The notes under the pieces: generated by a model
What the model saw: only the letters and a program-made list of their open reading frames with translations
What the model was told of the DNA's origin: nothing
Databases searched by the model: none
Shown here: piece by piece, positions 18,181-27,377 of the stretch
How positions within the stretch are numbered: position 1 is the first letter of the stretch
How the letters are laid out: every line of letters begins with the position of its first letter
Source of the DNA: PZPK01 sp965230795
GTDB lineage: Bacteria > Pseudomonadota > Gammaproteobacteria > Pseudomonadales > Oleiphilaceae
Length of the DNA: 64,000 nucleotides
Direction of reading: 5' to 3'
Assembly (NCBI GenBank): GCA_965230795.1
Contig: OZ246020.1
Location: forward strand, 4,092,001-4,156,000
Made by a program: the position numbers and the translations under genes

Positions 18181-18848
18181 TCGCTTCGCTCCCCACGGTT
18201 CATCAAGCGATTCTGATCACTCACCGACTCTGCCGTTAGCAACAACTGCGTAGACGCTTCCTGCTGGGAACGCAGCCGGAAGTTCAGATGTCGGGACTTA
18301 TCTTCATCCGTTTTCAGGTCAAACAGGGTAAAGGTACGCCCTATGAAGGCGTCTTCCCCACGCAAACGTTGTAGATATTTAGGCACGGCTTCGGCTGAAC
18401 TGGTCTGACCTTCCAGCATCATTTGCTTACCGCCGACACCCACCACAATTCGCGTGAGCCAAAGTTCGTTCATATTTTGTCGTGCTAATGCTTCCAGCAG
18501 ATGCGAAAAACCTTCATCGTCTCTGACGACCACCTGGTCCAGCATGGAAATCATACGTTCCCGTGCTTCAATCTGCTGCGCTAAGCGCTGGTTCGCTTGC
18601 GCCAGGGATTCATCCCGAACCAGCAGGCTGGCCCGTTTTTCCAACAGCGCCACTCGCGCACGCATGTCATCCGCTTTTTTCTGATTTGACGACAGCTCTT
18701 CCTGACTGGAATCAAGACTCATGAACAGAAGCGCTGACACGGGAATCAACAGGACTACTGCCAGCAACATCAATCCCAGAATGTGCTCAAGGGGAAGCAG
18801 AACCTTTTTAGGCCGGAAATCATCGGTGTATAAATTGACCTGCTGCAT
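18177..18848 (-). CDS. mshI2: MSHA biogenesis protein MshI2, PilN-like
   Basis: A 223-residue PilN-type protein. It opens with QQVNLYTDDFRPKK, the INLLP-like cytoplasmic motif through which PilN binds PilM. A membrane helix at about residues 23-43 leads to a heptad-rich coiled coil (about 48-110) and a small periplasmic domain. In some genomes this is annotated as a second mshI gene. It shares one base with the mshI stop and overlaps mshJ by four. Confidence 0.87.
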   Translation of the reverse strand: MQQVNLYTDDFRPKKVLLPLEHILGLMLLAVVLLIPVSALLFMSLDSSQEELSSNQKKADDMRARVALLEKRASLLVRDESLAQANQRLAQQIEARERMISMLDQVVVRDDEGFSHLLEALARQNMNELWLTRIVVGVGGKQMMLEGQTSSAEAVPKYLQRLRGEDAFIGRTFTLFDLKTDEDKSRHLNFRLRSQQEASTQLLLTAESVSDQNRLMNRGERSE

Positions 18849-19771
18849 TATGCCCGCACCTCTCGCAGTGCGCCGCCCATGGCAACAAATCCGTTGATCT
18901 GATCAAAATCGATGGCCGCTGGCTCCAGTCTGAACAGAGAAGGATCCAGAGCCTGCACTCTGGCAGAGATACTGCCTCCCAGCATGTTTGCCAAAGGAAT
19001 AGAAGGATCCGGGCCAAACAAAACTAAATCCTGAGGCGGCACCTGCCCGAGCTGGCTTTCAAAATAGTCAAAGGAACGCTGAATCTCCAAAGACAAATGC
19101 TGCATCACCGATTCCTGCTGGGAGGCTTCGTTGAGCGCCTGCAGGGAAAAATCAAAATGACGGGCCAGATACAGGGTGTCACCTTTGACCAGCACCATCA
19201 TGCCTGCGCCGTTACGAAGGTATAGTAACGCGACCGGACGCTCAGAATCACTGGCAATGCGCATGGCCACATTACGCAGGGCCAAATCCGCAATATCGAT
19301 ACTTTCGAGTTCCAGATCCGAGGCATTCACCAGATCCACATTGCCCTGGACAATAGCCCGACGGCACGCCACCACATTCAGTTGCTCGGGTCGTCCCCTG
19401 AGCGCGTCATTGGGGAAGGCATAGACATCAGTCACCGCATTTTCCAGGTCATAATCCAACAGATCCTTCACCTTCCAGCGCGCAGCCTCCGCCAACTCGG
19501 CATTTTCAACCTTGGGTTTCTCAATGGGGAAAGTCTGATATTGATCGAAAGGAAGTGTGAGGTTGCAGGCCATGCCTTCCAGGGCATGCTCTTTGACCAG
19601 CTCGGCCAATTTGGTCTCACGTTCGGCGGCATTACAGGGACAAAACAGTGCTGATACTATCTTGTTTTCACCTTTGCCATCGGGTCGGGACCACGACAAG
19701 GCCAATCCATCTGCTCTGACTTCTAAACCGACATAGCCGGGCCTGGCTTTTTTTCTGCGAAATGGAAACAA
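18848..19771 (-). CDS. mshI: MSHA biogenesis protein MshI, PilM-like
   Basis: A 307-residue cytoplasmic protein with an actin-like PilM fold suggested by its length, by its opening (PGYVGLEVRADGLALSWSRP) and by AARWKVKDLLDYDLENAVTDVYAFP near residue 90, which is typical of MshI/PilM. It would dock the PilN-like protein at the inner membrane. It is the first gene of the operon here; mshH, which precedes mshI in Vibrio, is not present, ssb lying upstream instead. Confidence 0.9.
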   Translation of the reverse strand: MFPFRRKKARPGYVGLEVRADGLALSWSRPDGKGENKIVSALFCPCNAAERETKLAELVKEHALEGMACNLTLPFDQYQTFPIEKPKVENAELAEAARWKVKDLLDYDLENAVTDVYAFPNDALRGRPEQLNVVACRRAIVQGNVDLVNASDLELESIDIADLALRNVAMRIASDSERPVALLYLRNGAGMMVLVKGDTLYLARHFDFSLQALNEASQQESVMQHLSLEIQRSFDYFESQLGQVPPQDLVLFGPDPSIPLANMLGGSISARVQALDPSLFRLEPAAIDFDQINGFVAMGGALREVRA

Positions 19772-19817
19772 GTGGATTGACCTGAATCTTATAGTTAGTT
19801 TTTTAACCCCGTACTTT

Positions 19818-19846
19818 AGAATAGTTCAGTAAGTAACTGTTTGCAA
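19818..19846 (-). promoter_or_regulatory. Predicted sigma70 promoter of the MSHA operon
   Basis: On the minus strand TTGCAA (19841-19846) and TATTCT (19818-19823) are separated by exactly 17 bases, about 47 bases upstream of the mshI start. This is the best promoter candidate between the ssb terminator and mshI and could drive the whole msh cluster. Confidence 0.6.
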
Positions 19847-19892
19847 AATGATTAACGGCTATATTTCTGCATTTTTTGATGCGTTAAAACGA

Positions 19893-19920
19893 AAGAGGCC
19901 CCGCAGAAAGCGAGGCCTCA
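19893..19920 (-). terminator. Terminator of ssb
   Basis: GAGGCC (19895-19900) pairs with GGCCTC (19914-19919), extended by CGC/GCG with one mismatch around an AGAAA loop. On the minus strand it is followed by TTTCGTTTT. It lies 25 bases after the ssb stop and separates ssb from the MSHA operon. Confidence 0.75.
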
Positions 19921-19944
19921 ATATATGCATGACTATCGCACCGT

Positions 19945-20451
19945 TCAGAAAGGGATATCGTCATCAAAATCATCAACCGGGGGAGCATCAGCCATAGGCA
20001 TGCCCTGTGGCTGGCTGTTGCCTGCCGCCGGCGCTCGATTCTGGTTGGGTTGCATGGGTGCCGACTGTGCCCCGTAGCCACCCTGCATAGGCGCCTGGTC
20101 GAAACCACCGCCCTGGCGAGAATCCAGCATTTGCATTTCATTGCCCACGATTTCGGTCGTATAACGATCCTGACCGGACTGGTCCTGCCACTTGCGTGTT
20201 TGCAAACGGCCTTCCAGATAGACCTTTGATCCTTTTTTCAGATATTCTTTGGCGATCTCGGCCAGGCGGTTGAACAAGACCACCCGGTGCCATTCAGTGC
20301 GCGGGACCATTTGTCCGGTCTGGCGATCCTTATAACTTTCGTCTGTCGCGATACTCAAATTGGTAACCGCTGTTCCCTGTGGTGTAAACCGAGTATCTGG
20401 ATCCGCCCCCAGATTGCCGATTAGAATTACTTTGTTAATACCTCTAGCCAT
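19945..20451 (-). CDS. ssb: Single-stranded DNA-binding protein
   Basis: A 168-residue SSB. The OB-fold occupies about residues 1-110 with the conserved start MARGINKVILIGNLGADPD and the TEWHRVV strand. A flexible Gly/Gln/Pro/Met-rich linker leads to the acidic tip DDFDDDIPF that recruits replication and repair proteins. GGGGAG lies six bases upstream of the ATG. The gene is near uvrA, as in many gammaproteobacteria, but an MFS gene lies between them, the order I recall for Pseudomonas. Confidence 0.97.
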   Translation of the reverse strand: MARGINKVILIGNLGADPDTRFTPQGTAVTNLSIATDESYKDRQTGQMVPRTEWHRVVLFNRLAEIAKEYLKKGSKVYLEGRLQTRKWQDQSGQDRYTTEIVGNEMQMLDSRQGGGFDQAPMQGGYGAQSAPMQPNQNRAPAAGNSQPQGMPMADAPPVDDFDDDIPF

Positions 20452-20585
20452 TATGCTCCCCTTTTTTACTTTTTAGGCTCATCCTTTAGCCTGTGAATGC
20501 ACACCTTGCAGGTGCAAAAATTAATTTCAAAATTGAACGCTGATTGTCGCATGACTGCCCAAAGCACACAATCGAACATCCTGAT

Positions 20586-21962
20586 TCAGGACGCCCTCAT
20601 GGCACCAAACTGACGCTTAACATTTTCCAGCGCAGTCTGATCAAGCTCCTTCTTGATAACCTTTAAATAGGCGACATGATCCTCTGCGACAACTGTCACC
20701 TCTTCAACACCCGGAACTTCAGTGAGTGCGGCACTGACACGTTCCGCTTCCATGGCGTTTTGAATCGATCCAAGGGTAACAACCATACCGGTCTCTGCGC
20801 TCGGCTTCGCCATGGTCGCTGCTACCAGCAGCCATAGGGAGGCGACTATAGCCACCAGCACAAAGACCCCCTGTTCAGCATGATAGGACAAGACCCAGCC
20901 ACCCAGCACACCGCCAAGAAACGCACCCAGAAACTGGCTGGTGGAGTAAACGCCCATCGCCGTCCCCTTGCTTCCCGCTGGCGACAACTTACTGACCAGC
21001 GAAGGGAGGCTCGCCTCAAGCAGATTGAAGGCCATGAAAAACAGAAACAGGCTCACCCAGAATGCCGAAAACGACTCCTGGGTCCACACGGCACTCAGCG
21101 ATGACCCTGCAAGCAGGGCGATAGCAAATAGAAATACGGGTTTCATCTTTTGCTTCTTTTCGCCCACAATAATGAAGGGAATCATGGCAAAAAATGACAA
21201 CACCATAACACTGAGATACACCAGCCAGTGCTCACTCACTTCCATACCCGCATGTCCGACCAGCGCCGCAGGTACAGCCAGAAATAACGCGGTGAGACAC
21301 AAATGAAGGGAAAAGATCCCCCAGTCCAAACGCAATAACTCGCGATGCTTCAGAACATCACCCAGTTGGTCCCGAAACAATCGGGTATCACGATTTTTAC
21401 TGCGACTCACCGGGCTGGGGACAAAATATACCAGCCACAGCATACCAAATACCGCCAACCCGGCCGTTACCCAGAACAAGCCCTGTAAACCACTCCAGTC
21501 GGCGATCAAGGGCCCCAACACCAGGGCAAGCGAAAACGAGATACCAATGGACATTCCAACTATGGCCATGCCTCTGGTGCGACTTTCCTCGCTGGTAAGA
21601 TCGCTAAGCAGGGCCATCAACACACTGGCGATCGCACCGGCCCCTTGCAGGAAACGCCCTAGAATCACCCCCCATATGGATTCAGAGATCGCCGCCAGCA
21701 CGCTTCCCAGAGCAAACAGAACCAGACCAAGGAGAATCAAACGTTTACGGCCAAAGCGATCCGATAGCGCACCGAATGGGATTTGGAACACGGCCTGACT
21801 CAAACCGTAGGCACCGATAGCCAGCCCCAACAACAACTCGTTTGCCCCGATTAAGTCCTGCCCATAAATCATAAAAACGGGCAATACCATAAACAACCCG
21901 AGCATGCGCAAGGCATAAAGTAGCGCCAGGGAAAAGACCGATCGGCGTTCGTTGGAAGTCAT
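20586..21962 (-). CDS. MFS transporter, YajR-like with C-terminal ferredoxin-like domain
   Basis: A 458-residue major facilitator protein. Twelve hydrophobic segments are visible; the loop after TM2 carries the GALSDRFGRKR signature (MFS motif A). The last 65 residues after TM12 form a soluble alpha/beta module (VVTLGSIQNAMEAERVSAAL to the end), as in the YAM domain of E. coli YajR. The ATG at 21962 is chosen over an in-frame GTG at 21971 because GTGAG lies four bases before it. The substrate is unknown; drug or metabolite export is only an inference. It is divergent from uvrA. Confidence 0.88.
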   Translation of the reverse strand: MTSNERRSVFSLALLYALRMLGLFMVLPVFMIYGQDLIGANELLLGLAIGAYGLSQAVFQIPFGALSDRFGRKRLILLGLVLFALGSVLAAISESIWGVILGRFLQGAGAIASVLMALLSDLTSEESRTRGMAIVGMSIGISFSLALVLGPLIADWSGLQGLFWVTAGLAVFGMLWLVYFVPSPVSRSKNRDTRLFRDQLGDVLKHRELLRLDWGIFSLHLCLTALFLAVPAALVGHAGMEVSEHWLVYLSVMVLSFFAMIPFIIVGEKKQKMKPVFLFAIALLAGSSLSAVWTQESFSAFWVSLFLFFMAFNLLEASLPSLVSKLSPAGSKGTAMGVYSTSQFLGAFLGGVLGGWVLSYHAEQGVFVLVAIVASLWLLVAATMAKPSAETGMVVTLGSIQNAMEAERVSAALTEVPGVEEVTVVAEDHVAYLKVIKKELDQTALENVKRQFGAMRAS

Positions 21963-22055
21963 AAATCTCACAGTGATACAAAACGAAGCCGGCTATTCTA
22001 GCACCAATTATTGGCAATCCGGACAGGGCATTTTTACGTAGAAACGAATTTACGA

Positions 22056-22083
22056 TTTCATGGTGAACTTAAGCCGTTATAAT
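22056..22083 (+). promoter_or_regulatory. Likely uvrA -10 element
   Basis: A perfect TATAAT lies at 22078-22083, 31 bases before the uvrA ATG; the best -35 (TTTCAT, 22056-22061) is poor. No LexA box of the CTGT-N8-ACAG form is visible between the MFS gene and uvrA. The -10 lies downstream of the in-frame ATG at 22060, which argues against that earlier start. Confidence 0.5.
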
Positions 22084-22113
22084 GGCGCGTTTTGGCGAAA
22101 TTCTGGAAGTCTG

Positions 22114-24939
22114 ATGCAAAATATTCTGGTACGTGGGGCACGCACGCACAATCTCAAGAACATTGATCTCGATATTCCGCGCGATAAGCTCATCGTGATC
22201 ACCGGTTTGTCCGGTTCAGGCAAATCATCGCTGGCTTTTGACACCCTCTACGCCGAGGGGCAGCGACGCTATGTTGAATCCCTATCGACATACGCTCGCC
22301 AGTTTCTGTCCATGATGGACAAGCCCGATGTGGACCATATTGAGGGCCTGTCACCTGCAATTTCCATCGAACAGAAATCAACGTCCCACAACCCTCGCTC
22401 AACGGTCGGTACGATTACCGAGATCTATGACTATTTACGGCTGCTGTTTGCGCGCGCTGGCGAACCACGCTGTCCGGAACACGGCGTGAGTCTGGAGGCG
22501 CAGACGGTCAGCCAGATGGTCGACAAGGTCTGCGAACTCGATGAAGGCAGCAAGCTGATGCTACTGGCTCCAATCGTCAGACATCGCAAGGGTGAGCATC
22601 AGCATGTTATTCAGGACTTGCTCAGCCAAGGCTTTATCCGTGCCCGCATCGATAACATTGTTGTTGATCTGGATGATGCGCCCAAACTGGAAAAGAATAA
22701 GAAGCATACGATTGAAGTCATTGTTGACCGATTCAAAGTTCGGGGTGACATCAAACAACGGATTGCTGAGTCGTTTGAAACCTGCCTGGACCTGACCGAC
22801 GGGCTGGCGCTGGTGGCTCCCATGGATAAAGAGAGCGAAATAGAAGAGATGGTTTTTTCTTCACGCTTTGCCTGTCCCCATTGTGGATACGCCATCTCTG
22901 AACTCGAACCCCGAATGTTCTCGTTCAACAATCCATCAGGCGCCTGTGGCAGCTGCGATGGACTTGGCGTCAAACAGTTTTTTGATCCCGAGCGCATTAT
23001 TCAGGACGACCAGTTAACCCTCGCAGAAGGTGCCATCAAGGGATGGGACCGCCGCACCGTATACTACTTTCAGTTATTGAATAGCGTTGCGCACCACTAT
23101 CAGATCGATATTGACGTTCCCTTCAAGGACCTGCCTGAGGACTTTCGCCAAGTACTGCTTTACGGTAGTGGTGAAGAGCGTATCGCTTTCAACTATGTGA
23201 ATACACGTGGCGACACAGTACAACGACAGCACAGTTTTGAAGGCGTTATCCCCAACATGGAAAGACGTTATCGGGAAACTGAATCGCAAATGGTACGGGA
23301 CGACCTCTCGCGCTATCTGAACAATCAGGCCTGCCCGTCTTGCGGAGGGTCTCGATTGAAAGAGGCCTCGCGTCACGTCTATGTTGCCGACCGTAGCCTT
23401 CCAGAGATCTCCTGCCTCCCCGTCGGAGAAGCGCTCAAATATTTCAGCGAATTGGAGTTGACTGGTAAACGCCAGGAAATTGCTGACAAAATTCTGCGGG
23501 AAATAAATCTTCGCCTCGAGTTCCTGGTCAACGTGGGCCTGGACTATCTCACACTTGACCGCAGTGCCGATACCCTGTCAGGAGGCGAAGCGCAACGTAT
23601 TCGCTTGGCCAGTCAAATAGGCGCTGGTCTTGTTGGGGTCATGTACATCCTTGATGAGCCTTCCATCGGTCTGCATCAACGGGATAATGATCGTCTGCTG
23701 AGCACCCTCACCCACCTGCGGGATTTGGGTAACACGGTCATTGTCGTCGAGCACGATGAAGACGCTATTCGTCTTGCCGACCATGTCATCGATATTGGCC
23801 CGGGTGCGGGCGTTCATGGTGGCGAAATCATTGCCCAGGGAACACCCGAAGCAATCATGGCTTGTGATGCATCCATGACCGGAAAATTCCTGTCCGGAAA
23901 ACGCGAAATTTCGATCCCTAAACAGCGCCACAAGCCAGACCCCACGAAAATGCTGACGCTTCATGACGCTAATGGCAACAATCTCAATAATGTCACGCTT
24001 AATATACCGTTTGGGCTTTTTACCTGTGTAACGGGTGTGTCGGGCTCCGGAAAATCGACATTGATTAACTCTACGCTTTACCCCTTGGCCGCTACAAGCT
24101 TGAACAAAGCCTCTACGCTGAGTCCGGCTGCTCACGGAAAGATTGAGGGCCTTGAGCTTTTTGACAAAGTAATCGACATAGACCAGAGCCCGATTGGTCG
24201 CACACCACGCTCAAATCCGGCGACCTACACTGGCCTGTTCACGCCCATTCGCGAATTGTTTGCCGGCACCCAGGAAGCTCGTTCACGCGGATACAAGCCC
24301 GGGCGCTTTAGCTTTAACGTTAAAGGCGGTCGCTGTGAAGCGTGCCAGGGCGATGGAGTTATAAAAGTTGAGATGCATTTTCTGCCCGACATCTATGTCC
24401 CTTGTGATGTCTGCAAAGGGAAACGCTATAACCGAGAAACACTGGATGTGAAATACAAGGGAAAAAACATCACAGAAGTACTGGATCTGACGATCGAAGA
24501 TGCACGGGAGTTCTTTGACGCAGTGCCTTTTATCGCCCGCAAGCTGCAGACCCTGATGGATGTAGGACTGTCTTATATTCGCCTCGGACAAAGTGCAGTG
24601 ACGCTATCGGGCGGCGAAGCCCAACGCGTCAAACTTGCCAAAGAACTTTCCAAACGAGATACCGGCAAAACTCTGTACATTCTGGATGAACCGACAACCG
24701 GTCTACATTTTCACGACATTGACCAACTCCTGTCGGTTCTACATAGACTGCGTGATCACGGCAATACTGTCGTCGTCATCGAACATAATCTCGATGTCAT
24801 CAAAACCGCTGACTGGATTATCGACCTCGGGCCCGAAGGGGGTGTCCGTGGCGGGGATATCATTGCGGAAGGTAGCCCGGAAGAAGTCGCACAAATCGAG
24901 CATTCCTTCACCGGGCAATTTTTGAAAAAAATGCTTTGA
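22114..24939 (+). CDS. uvrA: Excinuclease ABC subunit A
   Basis: A 941-residue DNA damage-recognition ATPase of nucleotide excision repair. It has two ABC modules with Walker A GLSGSGKSSLAF and GVSGSGKSTLIN, two signature sequences (TLSGGEAQRI and TLSGGEAQRVKL), and zinc-finger cysteine pairs CPHCG...CGSCDG and CEACQGDG...CDVCKGKR. The start at 22114 (MQNILVRGARTHNLKNIDL) matches the family N-terminus; an ATG 18 codons upstream lies before the likely -10. GGAAG precedes the chosen start. The stop is immediately followed by a 27-copy heptamer array. Confidence 0.97.
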   Translation: MQNILVRGARTHNLKNIDLDIPRDKLIVITGLSGSGKSSLAFDTLYAEGQRRYVESLSTYARQFLSMMDKPDVDHIEGLSPAISIEQKSTSHNPRSTVGTITEIYDYLRLLFARAGEPRCPEHGVSLEAQTVSQMVDKVCELDEGSKLMLLAPIVRHRKGEHQHVIQDLLSQGFIRARIDNIVVDLDDAPKLEKNKKHTIEVIVDRFKVRGDIKQRIAESFETCLDLTDGLALVAPMDKESEIEEMVFSSRFACPHCGYAISELEPRMFSFNNPSGACGSCDGLGVKQFFDPERIIQDDQLTLAEGAIKGWDRRTVYYFQLLNSVAHHYQIDIDVPFKDLPEDFRQVLLYGSGEERIAFNYVNTRGDTVQRQHSFEGVIPNMERRYRETESQMVRDDLSRYLNNQACPSCGGSRLKEASRHVYVADRSLPEISCLPVGEALKYFSELELTGKRQEIADKILREINLRLEFLVNVGLDYLTLDRSADTLSGGEAQRIRLASQIGAGLVGVMYILDEPSIGLHQRDNDRLLSTLTHLRDLGNTVIVVEHDEDAIRLADHVIDIGPGAGVHGGEIIAQGTPEAIMACDASMTGKFLSGKREISIPKQRHKPDPTKMLTLHDANGNNLNNVTLNIPFGLFTCVTGVSGSGKSTLINSTLYPLAATSLNKASTLSPAAHGKIEGLELFDKVIDIDQSPIGRTPRSNPATYTGLFTPIRELFAGTQEARSRGYKPGRFSFNVKGGRCEACQGDGVIKVEMHFLPDIYVPCDVCKGKRYNRETLDVKYKGKNITEVLDLTIEDAREFFDAVPFIARKLQTLMDVGLSYIRLGQSAVTLSGGEAQRVKLAKELSKRDTGKTLYILDEPTTGLHFHDIDQLLSVLHRLRDHGNTVVVIEHNLDVIKTADWIIDLGPEGGVRGGDIIAEGSPEEVAQIEHSFTGQFLKKML

Positions 24940-24940
24940 G

Positions 24941-25132
24941 GACGCTGGACGCTGGACGCTGGACGCTGGACGCTGGACGCTGGACGCTGGACGCTGGACG
25001 CTGGACGCTGGACGCTGGACGCTGGACGCTGGACGCTGGACGCTGGACGCTGGACGCTGGACGCTGGACGCTGGACGCTGGACGCTGGACGCTGGACGCT
25101 GGACGCTGGACGCTGGACGCTGGACGCTGGAC
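24941..25132. repeat. 27 perfect tandem copies of GACGCTG
   Basis: The 7-bp unit GACGCTG is repeated 27 times without one mismatch from 24941 to 25129, plus a partial GAC. It starts one base after the uvrA stop codon. Because seven is not a multiple of three, each frame encodes a 7-residue peptide repeat (TLDAGRW on plus, VQRPASS on minus) and no stop arises, which explains the open frames on both strands. Perfect identity points to recent expansion by slippage. No gene is inferred here. Confidence 0.98.
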
Positions 25133-25223
25133 AACAGCATATTTGGGATAAACCCAATATCAAGCTCTATCAACGAACATCTGTAGCGCTGAGCTCTACC
25201 GGGACCATACCCCGGTCAAAACG

Positions 25224-25259
25224 AAAAAAGCCGGACAATACAATGTCCGGCTTTTTATT
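25224..25259. terminator. Bidirectional terminator between uvrA and rplQ
   Basis: Arms AAAAAGCCGGACA (25226-25238) and TGTCCGGCTTTTT (25243-25255) flank a short loop, with A and T runs on both sides, so it can end transcripts from either direction. It serves the alpha operon on the minus strand and probably uvrA on the plus strand. Confidence 0.9.
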
Positions 25260-25277
25260 ACTTAGCTGACGCCAAGC

Positions 25278-25667
25278 TTATTCTTCGTCGTCTTCCACAT
25301 CTTCTACGATGGGACGATCAACTAACTCCACGAAGGCCATAGGTGCTGCATCGCCTGGGCGGAATCCGCACTTGAGGATACGAATGTAACCACCAGGGCG
25401 GTCCTTGTAACGAGGACCCAATTCGTCAAACAGCTTCGCGACTACTTCGTCATTACGAACGCGCGCGAAAGCCAATCGACGATTAGCAACCGAGTCATTT
25501 TTTGCAAGCGTGATCAACGGCTCTGCAACACGACGCAGTTCTTTTGCCTTGGGCAAAGTTGTTTTGATCAGTTCGTGCTCTACCAGCGACGCGGCCATAT
25601 TTTTAAACATGGCTTTGCGATGCGAACTGTTGCGATTAAATTTACGACCACTTTTACGATGACGCAT
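25278..25667 (-). CDS. rplQ: 50S ribosomal protein L17
   Basis: A 129-residue L17, close to the usual 127. The N-terminus MRHRKSGRKFNRNSSHRKAM is the invariant family block, and the KELRRVAEPLITLAKND segment follows. The C-terminal tail is acidic (VEDVEDDEE), a species-variable part. It is the last gene of the alpha operon, 36 bases after rpoA and before the bidirectional terminator. Confidence 0.98.
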   Translation of the reverse strand: MRHRKSGRKFNRNSSHRKAMFKNMAASLVEHELIKTTLPKAKELRRVAEPLITLAKNDSVANRRLAFARVRNDEVVAKLFDELGPRYKDRPGGYIRILKCGFRPGDAAPMAFVELVDRPIVEDVEDDEE

Positions 25668-25703
25668 TTTTCAATTCCTTACCTGTCCAAGCCGTGCTCG
25701 GGA

Positions 25704-26708
25704 TTAGGCTCCCAATACACGGTCATCGCCTTTGAGGCTGGCGGGCGGCCAGTTCTCAAGACGCATACCCAAAGAAAGACCACGAGATGCAAGAACGTCC
25801 TTAATTTCAGTAAGTGATTTCTTACCAAGATTAGGGGTTTTCAGAAGCTCGACCTCTGTGCGCTGAATCAGATCACCGATGTAGTAGATATTCTCGGCTT
25901 TCAGGCAGTTCGCTGAGCGTACTGTCAATTCAAGATCATCAACCGGGCGCAGAAGAATTGGATCAACTTCTTCCTCTTCTTCCTCTTGTACAGGCTCTTT
26001 CTCATTATCAAAATCGACAAACACGGACAACTGCTGCTGAAGAATTGTCGCGGCGCGACGAATCGACTCTTCCGGGTCAATCGTTCCGTTTGTCTCCAAA
26101 TCAATTACCAGCTTATCAAGATCGGTACGCTGCTCTACACGAGCGTTTTCAACCGAGTACGCGACTCGTGCAACCGGACTATAGGACGCATCCAGCTGTA
26201 AACGACCAATCGCGCGAGTTTCGTCGTCACCATTGTTGCGTTGATCAGCGGGTTCATAACCTCGTCCACGGACGATCTTGAGCTTCATATTCAACTCGCC
26301 GTTATCACCCAGATGACAAATCACGTGATCCGGGTTAACGATTTCGACGTCATGGTCCAGTTCAATATCACCTGCCGTCACAACGCCAGCGCCACTTTTC
26401 TTCAAAGTCAGTGTCGCTTCGTCGCGCGAGTGCATATTGATGGCAAGGCCTTTGAGGTTCAGAAGGATCTCGATGACATCCTCCTGTACACCTTCAATAG
26501 CGCTGTACTCGTGCAGTACGCCATCAATTTCAGCTTCTACTACGGCACAACCAGGCATCGAAGACAAAAGGATTCGACGAAGAGCACTACCAAGCGTATG
26601 GCCAAAACCTCGCTCGAGCGGCTCCAGAATCACTTTTGCATGTGTTGCGCTTAACTCTTGAACATCAATGTTTCGAGGATTCAAGAATTCATTTACTGAA
26701 CGCTGCAT
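25704..26708 (-). CDS. rpoA: RNA polymerase alpha subunit
   Basis: A 334-residue alpha subunit. The N-terminal dimerisation domain (about 1-235) contains the GFGHTLGSALRRILLSSMPG block that contacts beta and beta-prime. An acidic linker (EEEEEEVDP) leads to the C-terminal domain (about 250-334) with the helix-hairpin-helix NLGKKSLTEIKDVLASRGLSLGM used for UP-element and activator contacts. It sits between rpsD and rplQ in the standard alpha operon. Confidence 0.99.
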   Translation of the reverse strand: MQRSVNEFLNPRNIDVQELSATHAKVILEPLERGFGHTLGSALRRILLSSMPGCAVVEAEIDGVLHEYSAIEGVQEDVIEILLNLKGLAINMHSRDEATLTLKKSGAGVVTAGDIELDHDVEIVNPDHVICHLGDNGELNMKLKIVRGRGYEPADQRNNGDDETRAIGRLQLDASYSPVARVAYSVENARVEQRTDLDKLVIDLETNGTIDPEESIRRAATILQQQLSVFVDFDNEKEPVQEEEEEEVDPILLRPVDDLELTVRSANCLKAENIYYIGDLIQRTEVELLKTPNLGKKSLTEIKDVLASRGLSLGMRLENWPPASLKGDDRVLGA

Positions 26709-26745
26709 ATACGCCCCTATAGGTTAAGTTTCAGATCCTAAGCCT

Positions 26746-27366
26746 TTACTTGGAGTAAAGCTCTACGATTAGGTTTTCGTTAATATCCGCTGGCAAATCA
26801 GAACGCTCAGGAACGGACTTAAACGTTCCAGCCAACTTGCCACTATCAACTTCGACCCACTCTACCGGTGCACGATTGGCGGCCAACTCAACAGCATTCT
26901 TAACACGCAATTGGTTTTTCGCTTTTTCACGCACAGTCACTGTATCTCCGGCTTTTACCTGGTACGACGCGATATTAACCACCTCGTCATTAACCAGTAT
27001 CGCCTTGTGTGATACGAGCTGTCGTGCTTCTGCACGGGTAGAGCCGAAACCCATTCGATAAACAACGTTATCGAGGCGCTGCTCTAGCAATTGAAGCAAG
27101 TTCTCACCGGTCGCGCCTTTACGACGTGCCGCTTCTTTGTAATAGCCACGGAACTGCTTCTCAAGAACGCCGTACAAACGACGAACTTTCTGTTTTTCAC
27201 GGAGCTGAGTACCATACTCAGACAGACGGCCGCGACGTGCGCCGTGCATACCTGGTGCGGTTTCAATATTACATTTTGAATCCAGTGCTTTCGCACCGCT
27301 TTTCAAAAACAGGTCCGTCCCTTCACGACGGGACAGTTTACATTTTGGTCCAATATAACGAGCCAT
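26746..27366 (-). CDS. rpsD: 30S ribosomal protein S4
   Basis: A 206-residue S4, the same length as in E. coli. MARYIGPKCKLSRREGTDLFL is the family start; an in-frame upstream extension of 14 codons was rejected because it enters the rpsK gap and is not conserved. An S4 RNA-binding domain lies at about 95-160 (RLDNVVYRMGFGSTRAEARQLVSHKAILVN). S4 nucleates 30S assembly and, in E. coli, represses its own operon by binding the leader upstream of rpsM. Confidence 0.98.
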   Translation of the reverse strand: MARYIGPKCKLSRREGTDLFLKSGAKALDSKCNIETAPGMHGARRGRLSEYGTQLREKQKVRRLYGVLEKQFRGYYKEAARRKGATGENLLQLLEQRLDNVVYRMGFGSTRAEARQLVSHKAILVNDEVVNIASYQVKAGDTVTVREKAKNQLRVKNAVELAANRAPVEWVEVDSGKLAGTFKSVPERSDLPADINENLIVELYSK

Positions 27367-27377
27367 GTTCTGTTCCC

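Noticed and set aside
20452..20585. Possible SOS box or promoter upstream of ssb
   Set aside because: Short inverted repeats are present but no LexA-type spacing and no convincing -35/-10 pair was found.
22060..22113. Earlier ATG for uvrA
   Set aside because: The likely -10 TATAAT lies downstream of it and the extra 18 residues are not family-like.
24941..25132. Tandem array as a CRISPR
   Set aside because: The unit is 7 bp with no spacers and there are no cas genes nearby.
24739..25173. Open frames of 135-144 codons on the minus strand and 71 on the plus strand with VQRPASS or TLDAGRW repeats
   Set aside because: They are produced by the 7-bp tandem array and the antisense of uvrA; no start signal or non-repeat domain supports a gene.
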